Shown one piece after another: positions 24,853-37,900 of a stretch of DNA of 64,000 nt. The position numbers were made by a program, and so were the translations under genes. Below the pieces are notes generated by a model. It did not search any database. It was not told the DNA's origin and saw only the letters and a list, made by a program, of their open reading frames with translations. Within the stretch, counting starts at the first letter, position 1. Each line of letters starts with the position of its first letter. The stretch is from Voacanga thouarsii (lineage: Eukaryota; Streptophyta; Magnoliopsida; Gentianales; Apocynaceae): positions 7,325,501-7,389,500 of the forward strand of contig JANUWF010001176.1 in the NCBI GenBank assembly GCA_026120185.1, in the 5' to 3' direction.

Positions 24853-26680
24853 TGTAATACCCCTCCTCAAGTAATTACTAAATATAAGAATTATTTGATG
24901 GAAAGCCATTATATATAGAAATATGAATGGTTGCTAAGATAATAGAAGAAAATCTATTAAGTGGGGCCTATTAAAAAAGAAAAAGAAAGAAGTTATAATA
25001 TGGATGGCGCATAGGGACTAAGATATTAATTGTAGGTGGCCCACTATATTTAATGAAGTTTAGATATTTGTAGGAAAGTTATTTGACCATGCATGCTTAA
25101 GTGAAGCTTTCAACATTTTCCATTTACACTTTCCAGCTTCTTCTATTACTTTCTTCTAAGTTTTACAGCCTTCTAAAGATTGCTAAGTTATAAAGAAAAC
25201 AAAATAAAAAGAAAGAAATGGGAAGAAAAGGGAAATTTGAGAGAAAAAAGAGAGGGAAACTGAGAGGAAGAAAGGAAAATAAGGAAAGAGGAAAGAAGAG
25301 AGAGAGGGAGAAAGAAAGAAAGAAAGAAAGGAAAATAAGGAAAGAGGAAGGAGAGAGAGAGATAGAGAGAGAGAGAGAAAGAGAGAAAGAAAGAGAGAAA
25401 GAAAGGGCAAAAGGAAGTTGTATCTTAGTTCAATCAAAGTACATAAGGTCTTTTCCTACTTGAAGAAAAGTTATTCTACATGTGGTAAGGATCATTTTGA
25501 AATAGCCTTTTATGTTTGAATCCATAAAAAACTTAAGAAGAAGTTGTGATCGGACTTATTGTTTAGGCAAAGATGGCCGGCTGTAAGAGGAGAAGTTGTT
25601 ATTATATTTTATACTTCACTTGATGCATTTGAAGAGAGATAAATGTAGAAGGTTGGCTAAGGTGAGTAAGGAATAAGTAACGAAGTAAAGGAAACTCATA
25701 GTCATACTTTGTTAGAAAATGTAAACTAGAATAGTTTTTGTTTAGTAGTTATTGATAACTTTTGATTAGTGTGTTTTGGGTATGAAATTACCATGGCTGA
25801 ATCCAAGAGTGTGATAAGATGTTTGAAGGAGTTTGGAGTAGATATTGTGGTGTTTTTAATTGCTAAGAATGTTATTGAGAAAATAAATGACATAATACCA
25901 TTATAAAAAATTATTGTTGTTAAGAGTGCTGGCAGTTTTGTTAATAACAATACCAAACGATTAAGAATGTTGGGGTTTTGTGACCTTAAACTTCTAGATA
26001 AATGTCTTAAGAACATTTTAGGACAATTTTGACTTTATTTCAACGAGTGGATCAAAAGTTATGAGGTAGATTTGGATGGTTGCCATGTTGGAGGTTAAAT
26101 TTCTATTTTTATTTCATGAAGAATACTAGTTGTTTTGACATGACTTAGATATGAAGATTAAATGACTTCATATGTTTGCAAACCTTAGAAGTAAACGCCA
26201 TAATTATGAGGTTATATTATATTAAACAAGAGTAGGAATATTTTCTTGTTGAAGGTGAACCCACCTAAGAAAATCTTTAAACTAGCAAAAGTGAACAAGT
26301 GAAGGAAAGATAGTTGAGGTGAGTCGCTTAGTTTCCTAACTCCGTTTAGCTAAGTGCTCTTCCGTTATATTTAGACATAAACCTTATACCCCCATTAAAG
26401 TAAAGACTATTATATATTTTAGTGAATCCCTCTATTTCCTAAACTTTAGTTTAGTAATGTGATTTATTCTAAAGGGATATATACCCTATCATGTTTGAAC
26501 GTAAGCATACTCAATTTTACATATGAATTTTTGGACAATGTGAATCATTTGAATTCTTTTCTTGTTAATGGCTTGAGTATGTTTCCACTACTAGTTGAGA
26601 CCATATTTTATGATACTTTTTTTCTTGCATAGCACAACATGATAAAGTTACGAAAAAAAGGGATATTAAACCTTTTCTAT
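24853..26680 (+). repeat. 5' LTR of element F, first part
   Basis: Aligns collinearly with 41011-42805 (start tgtaataccc, gtgggcc(c)(a/c)(t)t, the polypurine block, aatgttggggttttg, aaagggatattaaac). It is interrupted at 26680 by solo LTR G. Apparent frames over the purine block are artefacts. Confidence 0.88.
25195..25420 (+). repeat. Polypurine (GA/GAAA) tract in the LTR of F
   Basis: About 220 bp of almost unbroken purine on the plus strand, made of aaag, gagaga and ggaaa units. The equivalent tract in the 3' LTR (about 41415-41570) is shorter and diverged, so it has changed length since insertion. Confidence 0.9.
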
Positions 26681-26925
26681 TGTGAAACCTCAGTTGAAAC
26701 CAACCTTAGAGTAAGGGGGTTGGGATGCATATCATATTTTATTTCATGGTTAAATATATTCTCGTATGAATTTTTATGTGTTCTGGATTCGAGTTTTATT
26801 TTCTTGAAGTCTTGTTGGTGAGTATTGTGTGAGAGGGCAAAATGGTAATTTTTGCCCAGGGTGAAAATAGGGAGATAGCCTGTGGATTGAATAGAAAATA
26901 ATTTTTCTAGTAGAAATAGCAACAA

Positions 26926-26995
26926 GAGTTGTTGTGGTGTAGTGGTTAGAACTTTGGAATTAATTCTTGAGGTCTTGAGTTCAAAGTCCATCATA
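26926..26995 (+). other. tRNA-like A/B-box segment in LTR G
   Basis: tggtgtagtggtta resembles a Pol III A box, and gagttcaaagtcc, about 40 bp further on, resembles a B box. No cloverleaf or CCA-proximal stem is convincing, so this is not a tRNA gene. It could be a tRNA-derived relic within the LTR. Confidence 0.35.
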
Positions 26996-28613
26996 GAAGC
27001 TTTAGCTTGAGTAAATTTTATTTTGCTTGGGAAAGGATGGTTTCGGCCTTAAGGGCCTAGATTAATGTGGTGATGATGTTCTAGGAGAGACATGATGGAA
27101 GTAACCTCATTCCACTCCTTTTACTCTTCTCGAAATTCTTATAGGGAAAATCATTCTTCCTTGATCTTTAGTTTTCCTTAGTTTCAACTCATTGGTTTGA
27201 TCAAGATGTTCTAGCCTTTTTCTTTCCAGAAAATTCAGTAAAGTACTGAGGTCTTTTAGGATCGAAATGTTTTGGTAAAAGACTCCTTATGGTCTGAAAA
27301 ATATGGAAGAGTTGTGAGGAATTTCAAGAGGAAAATCCTTCTAGTGAGCTTGGTGAAATTTTACTTCAAATTAGTTCCCCTTCCTTCATGGCATGTGCAG
27401 AAAATTTTCCAACTTGTTGTACCTTCAAATGGTTGAAATTTTTAGCTAACATTCCCTCCCAAATGCTACCAGAAAAATGGTTTTTAGGATCAGTTTGAAA
27501 CCTGAAAGTTTTTGCCCAATTTCGATTGCTCAAGATGGAGCAAAACAGGAAAAATTCCTGTACGAAAATCAACTTTGAGAGCTCCAAACCAAGTTGTTTT
27601 CTCCCAGATTTTGTGCAGCACCTTAGCCATGTTTTTCCTCCATAAATAAGGCTAGAAACCAGCCTTGAATACCCCTAAAACCCCCCTTCCAGCTCACTGC
27701 AAAATGGATGGAAGTGGCAGACGAAAATCTGCCAGAAAATTCACTGTGTAGCGAAAATTCTATGCAGATTTTCGTCCAGCTTGTTTCCTCTTTCTCTTCC
27801 AACCAAAACACCAACCTTAATCTGTCAAAACCTTCCTTAAACCTCCATCAACAGAGATCCATTGATCCCCTTGAAATTCTGCACGAAATTCCATTAATGG
27901 CTGTCCAAAAATCTCTCAAACAAATCCCTGCAATTTAGCTTGATTGGTTTCCAAAATTTCAGCCATCTTATTTAGCAACCTTCCATAATATTTTGCTCAA
28001 TGGACCAGACTTCTTCTTCATCATTGTACACCCTACTTTCGGCCACCATAAGCCTCCATAAGCCAGCTTTAATCCCACCGAAATTCTGCTCAAACAGTCG
28101 ACCATGGCAGATTTCCAAAAGCTGTCCAACAATCAAGATATTCTTAGAATATTTAGTTTCCAAATTCACTTCCTAAAAATATTCTTCAAAGATTGTAACA
28201 ACTAACCTTTCCTTTTCCCTTCCAAATCAGAGAATCAACCTCCTAAACCCTACAGAAATTCGTCCACTCCTATCTCTCACAAAAATTCGGTAGCTGCACA
28301 TTACCATCTCTCGATTTTCTTCAACATTCAAGAACACATAGTACACCAAGAACACCTACTCCTTCCTTTCACCTAATACCTCTCCAAATCACTTCAAACT
28401 ACCTCTAAAAATTCCAGATTTCATCTATACATTGTTTGAGTCCATCCGTACCATTTTTAACATCAAACTCCTCAAATCATCTTGCTACTTCGGATCAAAA
28501 CCAGAAATTTCTGTTAAGGTCAAGAACACCTTCAAGGTAAATTTATTCTAACAACTTCATCTTCTCCAATCTTGATCTCTAGTGAGAGTTTATGTGAATA
28601 AACATGCTAATGG

Positions 28614-28667
<54 letters not shown>

Positions 28668-28673
28668 TCTCTC
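28614..28673 (+). repeat. (CT)n microsatellite in LTR G
   Basis: About 60 bp of ct repeats with a few interruptions. The Ser/Leu-rich frame over it is not a gene. Confidence 0.95.
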
Positions 28674-28895
28674 ATGGCCGAAAATTCCCCTCTCTTGGCC
28701 GGATGACTTTTTCTCCCATGAACATGCTTTCGCCATCTCCCATGGACAAAGTTAGACATCTAGGAGTTGAGATCTACTCTAAACTCCTTCAAGGCATTCA
28801 TCAACCAAGTAAGTACCTTCAATCTTCCTTTTTAAACTCTAGATTCATGTCTCTAGGATGATGATGATGATGATAGTAAGTGGATGGCGATAGGA

Positions 28896-28901
<6 letters not shown>

Positions 28902-28929
<28 letters not shown>
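28902..28929. repeat. (TA)n microsatellite
   Basis: About 14 copies in LTR G. A second (AT)n tract lies at 29415-29439. Confidence 0.95.
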
Positions 28930-28933
<4 letters not shown>

Positions 28934-30481
28934 GGATTGAAGCATGAATATATGTATGATTGTGAAGGAGATGGGATTTATGCATGGAAGGATTATCTTG
29001 GATGATTATATGATGATTTGAGGTTGATACATGTCATAGGTAGTATTTGTGATGAAGTATGCTAGAGATTATGTCACCTTTGGTGAATAGGATTTATATT
29101 CATGTTGGATTATTGAAGCCATGATCATATTTATGCTAGTAGGGATTAGATCATATTTTGATAAATTGATATCTATGCTTGTATGCATGATTTGGATGAT
29201 TTGATGAATTGAAGGGTTGTATATGTTCATGATTGTGGTTAGCTATAGGAATATGATCATGATCTAGTTGTCCCTAAGTTAAATTTTACTTCATTAATAA
29301 AATATTTAATAATATGATTTTTCTAGTAAAATTTTGAAAACCATGGGAAAATGTAGATTTGGTCTTTTATATAAAATAGTGATATTTTGTCAAATAAATA
29401 ATAGTTTTTCTAGAATATATATATATATATATATATATAATTTAAAATAATAAAATCAATTAAAGCGTTTTATGGAAATAATTATAATTAATAAAATATT
29501 TATTACTAAAAATTTAATTATTATCTTTTAATCAAAACCCATTAAGGATTTGCTTATTATTTTTCAAGCAAGACTCATTAAAATTTATTTTCAACTAATT
29601 TTAACTATCAATTATTTTCTAGCAATTAATTATTAATAAATTATTATTTTACCTAGTACCACCTAGGACTTTTCATCAAATAAACTCTAAATTATTTTAG
29701 CAAGATTTAAACCTTCAACATATTGTACCTAATTTTCCAAACTCTAGTTATTTTAATATCAAACTAGATTTATTTTATAAACCCCTTTTATTTATTATCG
29801 AGCCTTAAAGCTTGGGACGCTAGGGACATGATTGTAGTAAGTTGATTTAGTTTTATTTGTGAAAGTGAATCTTGGTTTGAGTTTGATCGTGGTTTGTATT
29901 TACCCTATGTGGGGTTAGGTCAGCTATTGGAGACCTTTGTTGTGGACAAGGATCAGGTAAGCTCCTGCATAAAACCTGTTTGATGAAAAATGATTTTTTT
30001 TATGGCAAGCCAAATGTAGAGTGCATAGTCACTCATTTCTGTAAAGGCAATTGAGGATTATTTCCATTCTCATTTCAGACAAATAAATTATTTGCAAATC
30101 AAGGGGCGGTTTTACTCAAAACCTAAAACTCTTTCTAAAACCAGTTTTGCCCCAAACTTTGGAAAACCTTAATTGCCATTTTCAAGTGGAACTGTGTTTT
30201 GTTCATTTTCGCCCCAAGTGGGATATGTTACATTGAGTACTCAATGGGGGTAGACTGGTAATACTAGTTTTGAAGAACAAGAGTGAGTCTTCTGGCAAGA
30301 GGCCACCTCCAGAAGATAAGCTCAACTTAGAGAAACGTCAGTATTACTTAGTCAGACCGGTCCAAGCTAGCAGTTTGTTTTATTTCAGTCAAGTGACTGT
30401 GTTTTGCCAGAATGGACACCCGGTTGTTGTTTGCATATAGAGAATAAGGAGTATCTTACCCGGTAGGCCGATCACCTACCT

Positions 30482-30820
30482 TTTGTCAGTCTGCACAAAG
30501 TGTTAGGCATTCTGACAGGTTATAGGGCCCAACGTGTGGTAACCCATAATCATTTCTTTCGAGTGGTTGATCTTATAAATTATGTACGGCTAGATAAGCC
30601 AAAACGCCACTCTTATTTTTGAACATCATTCATTGTTTGCCAGTATTTCTTTTGTCAGTCTGCACAAAGTGTGGTATTCTAACCATTGTATAGTTGTGGG
30701 GCCCAACGTGTGGTAACCCATGACCACCTTTATGAGTGGTTGATTTTATTGTGCACTTGTATGGTTTCAAAAAGAGGAAAACACCACTCTTACTTTTGAC
30801 TAATATTTATTGCTTGCCAA
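30482..30820 (+). repeat. Two-copy tandem duplication in LTR G
   Basis: Units of about 170 bp (30482-30648 and 30649-30820) share tttgtcagtctgcacaaag, gggcccaacgtgtggtaacc, gagtggttgat and ccactcttatttttga. They are diverged but collinear. Confidence 0.85.
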
Positions 30821-31236
30821 TATTTCTCTTATAAAGATTTCACACTTTGCATCCACGAACAGTTTTCATTGAACACCCAAAGCACACACGGACTTACTGA
30901 GATTTCTGTCTCATCACCCTTTTTACCATGATTTCAGGCTGATCCTGCTGTAGGGATGAGTAGCTAGTGTTATCTGCCTTGGAAGAGAATATGTCTTTTG
31001 ATTTTATGTATTGCTTTGGGGAGTCGAGAGTGGATAATTTTATATATGGATTTGTTTCCTTTTGGGAATTCATGGATTTATTCTTGGGTTGTAATAAATC
31101 TTAAGTTGAAGTATTATTTTTATTATTTTTATTCCGCTATTTTATTTGTGTGACCTCGTTATAAAGACCCCTTGTCCTTTGGACGGGGTGACATCCCCGG
31201 CCCTGGCGGGCTTAGGTAGCGGGGTGTTACATCCAT

Positions 31237-32126
31237 CACTTGGACTAGAACATTCTATCATTGTAAACATTAAGTACTCAGCAAGGACTTTTCTCCTTGT
31301 ACTAGCTTATATTAGAAATAGATGGTTGCAAGCAACTTGATTAGTTTTAAGATTCATCTTACTCCGAACAAGGCAACAAGATATTGGGATTAGCTAATCT
31401 TAGCTTAAACATTATTCCTGGCATAAGCATTATTCTTAGTGTAAGGACTAATTTCAAGTGTAAGCACTAACTCTTGGTCTAAGCACTAATTACTGACGTA
31501 AGTACTAACTCTTGGTGTAAGTACTAATCCTAGAGTAAGCCCTGATTACTTTCCTTGCATGTTGTTGAGTGGAATTCATCGAGTTCCTCTTATACAAACC
31601 ATGAATTGCTGTATCTTACCTAATGAGTTTTTGAACATTTTAAAAAAATGGCACATGAGTTTTACTTTATACCTTTCCTTATAAGGTTAAATCCTTGTTA
31701 CTTGATCATACCTCTTACAATGGGCTCAAGTACACTATCTTGCCTATATTTTAAATATTACTTTTTTATAAGATATTTTCTGTGAAAAACACTAGCACAC
31801 ATGGGATTCATTGAGTTTTATGTTCACATGTGTGTTATTTTATCTCTTAAAATTTTCTAGATCACAGCAGTGGATTCTCAGAGACTCATGCTACTCTTTT
31901 GTCATACATAAAGCCTTGGATAGAGTTTGTATATATGAAGTAGGCTTGCCTTCTTTTGGACATACGCATTAGAGGTTGGACCCTATGTATCTCTTGTGTT
32001 TTAATATAAGATCACATAGTTTTTATCAAGCTATAATCATTATAAAGACTTCTTGTCTAGAAAATCAGATGGGGTGACAACTCACAATATAAGGCCCACT
32101 ATGCTTGAAAAATATGAGGTATTACA
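31237..32126 (+). repeat. 5' LTR of element F, second part
   Basis: Resumes with cacttggactagaacat, matching 42803 onward in the 3' LTR, and ends gaggtattaca at 32126. It carries the short-unit minisatellite at 31400-31545. Confidence 0.88.
31400..31545 (+). repeat. 19-20-bp minisatellite in the LTR of F
   Basis: About seven to eight degenerate units of the form aagcactaactcttggtgt. The 3' LTR at 42965-43030 has only about three to four units. A related but longer-unit array occurs in solo LTR K. Confidence 0.8.
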
Positions 32127-32128
32127 AT

Positions 32129-32140
32129 TGATATTAGAGC
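32129..32140 (+). other. Primer-binding site of element F (iMet type)
   Basis: tgatattagagc lies two bases after the LTR end and differs from TGGTATCAGAGC at two positions. Confidence 0.78.
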
Positions 32141-33613
32141 TTAAGCTAATGATTTTAGGAAAAGCCTTAGATTAAGGATTCTATCTAGGAGATGTAGGGC
32201 TTGTAACTATCTTGTGATTGTAGATTGTAAGGCAAGAAAATTGTGAAGGAGGATCTATATGCATAAAAGTGTAAATACATGATGCTTATATATAGATCAT
32301 ATGAGGGCAATATTTGTGGAAGCATACAATAAGGATATGAAAGTATGTAAAACTACCAATGTATACATATCTATATATGTGTAATTAACTTGTCCTTCTA
32401 TCTTACGTAATACCTATTTGACTAGATCTACTAGCGAGATGTGAGATTGGTTTTTAAGTATTTTTTCATTATTAATAGGATGTCGAGCTAATTGTTTGTT
32501 GGAATTGAAAATGAAATTGAAATGCCACCAAAACATATAATATGTGGCCGTGCAAGAGATCAAACTAGAGGAAGTTCAGCTAATACTACCGGAAATATTA
32601 TGCCAAGAATGGGAACATAACCCTCAGAGAACGAAATGACATAGATATTACAAAAAGTTATAGCAGTACTTCAACATACTACCCAAAAAAAAAAAAAAAA
32701 TGACTTTTGGCAACACTTTTATTTGCAATATAGCAAAATCGGCGGTAAAAATTTGGTTTTTACTATAATTTTAAATTTCGTAGCATATAAACTTTTTTTG
32801 TAATACTTTATTTTGTTACGACTATATTTCTGTGGGTAAAAGTTCTTTTTTACCACGGAATTAAACATTGTGTAGGTAAAAATAACTTTTTGCCACAGAG
32901 ATTTAAAATTGTTAGTAGAAGAATTTAATTACTCACAATTTTATTAAACGGTGGAAAAAGAATTTTTTTCTTATTTTATCAAAAATTAAAAAATATCAAT
33001 ATAAAATAAAAGCTATCATTAGGTAGCATAGTTGAAGTAATCATTTATATTTAAGTAGTTGTGTGTTCAAATCTTTATATTTACTATTTTATTCATTTAT
33101 GTGTAGCTTCTTGTACCAACTACCTTTGCATACTCTTTATCTTACATTATTTAGTTGGAACAAAATCTACTTTCTACAAGCAAACAAAAGAGAAATAAAA
33201 ATAGAAAGTGGAAGTCATAAACTTTAGTAGACTCCATTTCATGATGATTGTCTAGTGACCATGGTATGGAGAGGGATATTTTTGTTACATTCTAAATTTG
33301 TCAAATAAGTTATGTATTTTTATTTTTATTTTTTTTGAGGGGCCGATGGGAGAAGGGGGCAGCAGTTTTAGATGTGTTAAAAATATTATTTTATATTTAT
33401 AAAATTTGTATTTTTTTTTAAGAAATAATTTTACCTAGGGAGGAGGAATAAACATGATTTAATCTGGTATCAAACTTGAGACTTTTATCTCAAATAACAA
33501 ATCTCTTACTACTATGACAAATTGTTTCAATTATAAAAGTAGTATTGTGTTTAAGCATATTTTGTATATTATGAGTTTAGATGTTCAAATTTTAATTTTT
33601 CTTAAATGAAATT

Positions 33614-33614
<1 letters not shown>

Positions 33615-33677
<63 letters not shown>
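33615..33677 (+). repeat. (TAA)n microsatellite
   Basis: About 21 perfect copies inside element H. Confidence 0.95.
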
Positions 33678-33757
33678 TAATTAATGTCTTTTTCCATTTT
33701 TTTAGAGTACATACCTAACATCTTTATTATTATTAATAAATAACTAAGAATCATTTC

Positions 33758-33760
<3 letters not shown>

Positions 33761-33798
<38 letters not shown>
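33761..33798. repeat. (AT)n microsatellite
   Basis: About 19 copies inside element H. Confidence 0.95.
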
Positions 33799-33800
<2 letters not shown>

Positions 33801-34019
33801 GTTTGGTTTAGTGGTTCAAATATCTTGATTTTTTATCTCAACATCATTGCCTAAGATCTTTTTCCTTTCTTATGGTACTTAATTCTTGTTATTTTATTTT
33901 TAAGAATAAATTTTCCTTCTTTTTACTATTTTGATTTTTTAACTGGATAATATTTTATCTTATTTAATATAAGAGTAGACACAAAAAAGAAATATAAAAC
34001 CTTACGTTAAGGAGTGGAA

Positions 34020-34138
34020 TAAATTTTTTTAATTACTATCACAATTGTAGACTAAATACCACGACAATTGTCAAGAGTATTACTTAAACTCATGACCTTA
34101 CAATCAAAAGCAAGCTTTACCAATTAAACTACACTTGT
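34020..34138 (-). mobile_element. Possible tRNA-derived SINE fragment
   Basis: The minus strand has tagtttaattgg (fits the Pol III A-box consensus), then gagtttaagtaat (weak B box) about 40 bp later, and ends in an A-rich tail (aattaaaaaaattt). Similar box-like strings occur at 33020-33080. No target duplication was identified. Confidence 0.35.
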
Positions 34139-34949
34139 TTACAGGGTGGAATAAAATTTACTTCCTAGAAACAATCAATGAGAAATAACATTAGAAAAAA
34201 GATGTAGGTAAATTTTTCTAGACTCCTTGTGATTTTTGTCTAGTGACTATGGTATAACGTCTTAAACTTTTCAAATTGTAATGCTTTGTTTGTTTGTTTG
34301 TTTTTTTTTTTTTTTTTTTTTGTTTACATGGATAAAATTGACATTCTTTTGTATTTTATTTTAGTCTCATGGATACTAACTAACAAATATTATTTCTGTA
34401 AAGCACAATTATTTTTTTATATTATGATTTTGGTTGTTCAAAGCTTAACAAAACTTAACTTTTCATATATAGAATTGATCAAAAAGTGTTTAGGAGATCT
34501 AACTAAACTTTTCAACTATTTGATTGAATACTTAGGAAAATGAAAATTAATTAGATATGTTAAGGTTGATAAATTTGATTTTATAATAAAAATAGAGTAA
34601 TAAAAACACATTTCTAGAAAATTCTAAAATATTTTTAACTTTTCCTACACCTCTAAATTTCTAGCCACTATTGCCACCAATCTCAGTAGCATAAGGGCCC
34701 TAAACGCAATCATTTTCACCTTTTTGAGATTTTCGATTCCACCACCTTTTGTTTTTAAATTTCTTTTGATGTGTTGGTGGCTCAATTTTGAGCTATTCTA
34801 CAGCTATGGTTGGAAACCTTTCTCTTTGCTTTCACAGATCAATTACCAAGAAAAAGCCCACAAAAAAACCCATACTTAATTCTCCAGAATTTCATAAACT
34901 TTCTAGTATTTCATTTGTTTTCAGCAATGCTTTCTTCTCCTAAATTCTT

Positions 34950-37900
34950 TGTTGCGCCCATCCTCCAACACCTGAAGATCAATGTTAGCTATAATTTGTT
35001 TCTTGATCGGCATTACAATCTTTTTGTTCAATTTTATCGCAATTTCAAAGGAGGTTTTTGGTTAAAGATGTAAGTAGAACAACCCACGTCTGTGGTGTGG
35101 GATAGAACAGGTAATGGTGGTGGTGGTGGTAGTAGTAATGGAGCTAATAGGAGTTCAAATGAAGGGATAAAAGGGCATAAAGTTATGGGTTTTGTTGGGA
35201 TTCAAACTGGGTTCGGATCGATCGATGTCGTGCTTTGTGCCAGACTTGTTTTCCTTCTAATCATCAAGGACTTTAATGGTATGAAATTTTTGAATCTTTT
35301 GTTTTCTAAGGCTATAACATCAAAATCAGATCTTGTGTTTCAATAGGCTTCTATATCTTGTGTATATAGCATCCTTCAATGCTTTTTTGTTCATATATAG
35401 CTGAGAGAGAAAGACTTCTTTGAGGAGTTTGGAAATTTCATCTTGCTATTCAAAATATAATTATATAATTTAGGAAAAAGGTGGCATTTCGACATTGATG
35501 TGTGTAGTATCTTGAAAGTTATGAATTTTCATTTAGAAGGTTCATTGAAAGTTCTAGACTATTAGGTTTTCCTAGCATACTTTTGCAATGGAAAAAAGGG
35601 CATGGAGCTATTTTTACTGTGATAACGTGACATGAGTAGGAGTTTTCTTTCACGGATTACTAGATTCTTTTATTTGTTCTATTATGTGACTTAGATTTCC
35701 TTAGGATCCGTACTTGAAATACATATAGGTAAAACCAGAGGGCACTTAAGAGAAGATTTCTCAAGTGTCTTTATTGTTGAAATTATGTTCAGTTGGAAAT
35801 TAGAGTTAAAAAAAATAAAAATATTTGATCATATATTAAGTCATGGAAAGAAAAGGCTAGTGCGATTCAAGATAGTTAAGCTGTTTGGAGTTTAGCTGGC
35901 TTTCTAATACTAAACATATCCGTACTTTTGTGAAAAACATGAATTGTGGTGTATTTGGAATATCATATCCATTTCACTTTAGTGTTGTTGCTGCTCTATG
36001 GAAGTATGAAAGACACCCACATATGGCATGATAGATGAATTGAAGTTTTATTTTCATAATTGATATGTGCTTAATTCCATATTGTTCTTATGTACATTTT
36101 GAAGGATTTATTCATTTTGTTTCTCATATTCTGGTCCTTCAGTTAAGAATGACCAAAAATATCTTGTACGATTGCCCATTCTCTTTTTATTTCTAGTAGA
36201 ATGCTAAATCATTCGATTAAAATCCTATTACACATTGGAAGAAGCTACTGGCTTAGTTTTTAGGTCTGTGATATATAAAACTAATGATAGATAAAAAAAA
36301 AAAAAAAATGGAAGCTCTAAGGAACATAAGAAGAACAAGTGAATGTATTAGAGAAAACAATCAACAAGTTGAAGTATTCAGCCATCAAAAAGTTGAATTT
36401 TATGGTTGTTGAACTATTTTTTTATAAAAGAATCTTATTTGTGCTACTATTAGAATATGTTTTTTTTTTTCTCCCTATAATTTTTGGTTGTTTGTTATCT
36501 TTTCTGTACATTAAACAAGTTACTCATATGAATTCTAACTCACTCAAAATTGATTGAAGATTGATATTTTGAAAATAATTTTAACAAATTGAACTGCAAC
36601 GCTATCGATTCTTTAGCAAAATTCTTTATCAATCTATTAAATGCATGCTGGTTATTATTTGTTTTTTGTTTGTAGAAGTTCCAATCAGATTCTAGGTCCC
36701 GTTTCTAGCTTGCTAGGACCTTTAGCTTTTTCATGATTTTCTTTTGCATCTTTGCTTTATGATGTTCTGTGCAGAACAAAAGGGCCATAATTTGACATTG
36801 GAGTAAAAAAGTCTTTCACGGGATATCATATTAAAAAAAAATCTCTCATAATCTTTTCCTAATAAAATTGGTAGAATGGGGGAATTTTGAGGCCTAAATA
36901 ATATTCAGACCTCACATTTGCTTTGCTAAATTTTGTTTGGTTGTACTTCATTGAACTTGGTTAACATAAGAGTACTACTTTAGCAAGAACCCACAAATCA
37001 ATTCTACTTTTTTTCTTTTGTCTAATTAATCTTTTAGTTTCAAATGATGAGTGGATTACTTATTATAGCTTATGTATGGTGTTGTTATAATGATGAAGAA
37101 ATTGGGGCTTCATTTATTAGATGTGTATATTTGGGACATTGCCACCAGTTCCTTTATCATTATTTAGTTCTAGATGTTACAATCCTTTATATCATGTGTT
37201 ATTGTACTTATATATGCCTATTTATCATCTTGGCCACCCTAATGTACACCTTACAGTGAGGCTACTTATTTCTCAGCTTATGTTTCTTGAAGATAAAAAT
37301 TGCATCTTTTTCTCTTTGATAAACATTAGGACTAAACTACAATCAAGTTAACTTTTTTTTTGGGGGGGGGGGGGGGTGGCAAATAACCACTGTTGAAGAA
37401 GCTAAAAAATTCTACCCTCTGTTTGGACTTGAAGCCAATGTTGCCCTTGTTTTCACTATTTGAACAGTGAAGTACTTTCATAATTTGCGAAAGAATTTAG
37501 GTCTTGGAGTTGATGGTTGGATACTTCAACTAATGCTAAATCAATATTCTTACATTAACATGTGAATGTATATGCAAATTAGCTTTCTTCAAAGCTGCTT
37601 ATATGCTTTATGATTACAAGTTTTTTGTTAAAATGGATGATAACATATATTTGAGACCAGATTAGTAGTGACTTTAGAAGTTTAGATATTTTGGCTATGT
37701 AAATGTTTTCTTTCTATTCATTCATGTTGCTTCTACTTTTTCATTAACTATGTGCATTGCCATGTTATTTTACAAATTGACTTTCTCTTCTTTTGGCAAA
37801 TGAGCATTTGCAAACATACCTTGACTACATGAAGAAATGCCTAGTTTTTACTGATCCAAAGCTAAAATAGTTGGCATTAAAGAATTTACATATATTGATA

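Larger units (their letters stand above)
26681..31231 (+). mobile_element. Solo LTR G, 4.55 kb, chromovirus-like
   Basis: Starts tgtgaaacctcag and ends ggggtgttaca, flanked by tctat (26676-26680) and tccat (31232-31236), a 5-bp duplication with one mismatch. The uninterrupted site is seen in the 3' LTR of F (tttctatcacttgg at 42796). The 3' end (ttataaagacccctt, ggggtgacatc) is shared with the LTRs of F and K, placing it in the same superfamily. I see no primer site, gag or pol inside, so the whole block is one very long LTR. It contains CT and AT microsatellites and a tandem duplication. Confidence 0.8.

Noticed and set aside
25183..25463. Opposed Ser/Leu-rich and Lys/Glu/Arg-rich frames
   Set aside because: Both are readings of the polypurine tract in the LTR of F. 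The same artefact occurs at 41341-41667.
27366..28169. Four medium frames on both strands in LTR G
   Set aside because: Mutually overlapping and without motifs, in a block bounded as a single LTR.
28604..28861. Signal-peptide-like open frame
   Set aside because: The hydrophobic start is the (CT)n repeat and it lies inside solo LTR G.
34286..34543. Membrane-like open frame beginning with poly-phenylalanine
   Set aside because: T-run artefact in the non-coding part of element H.
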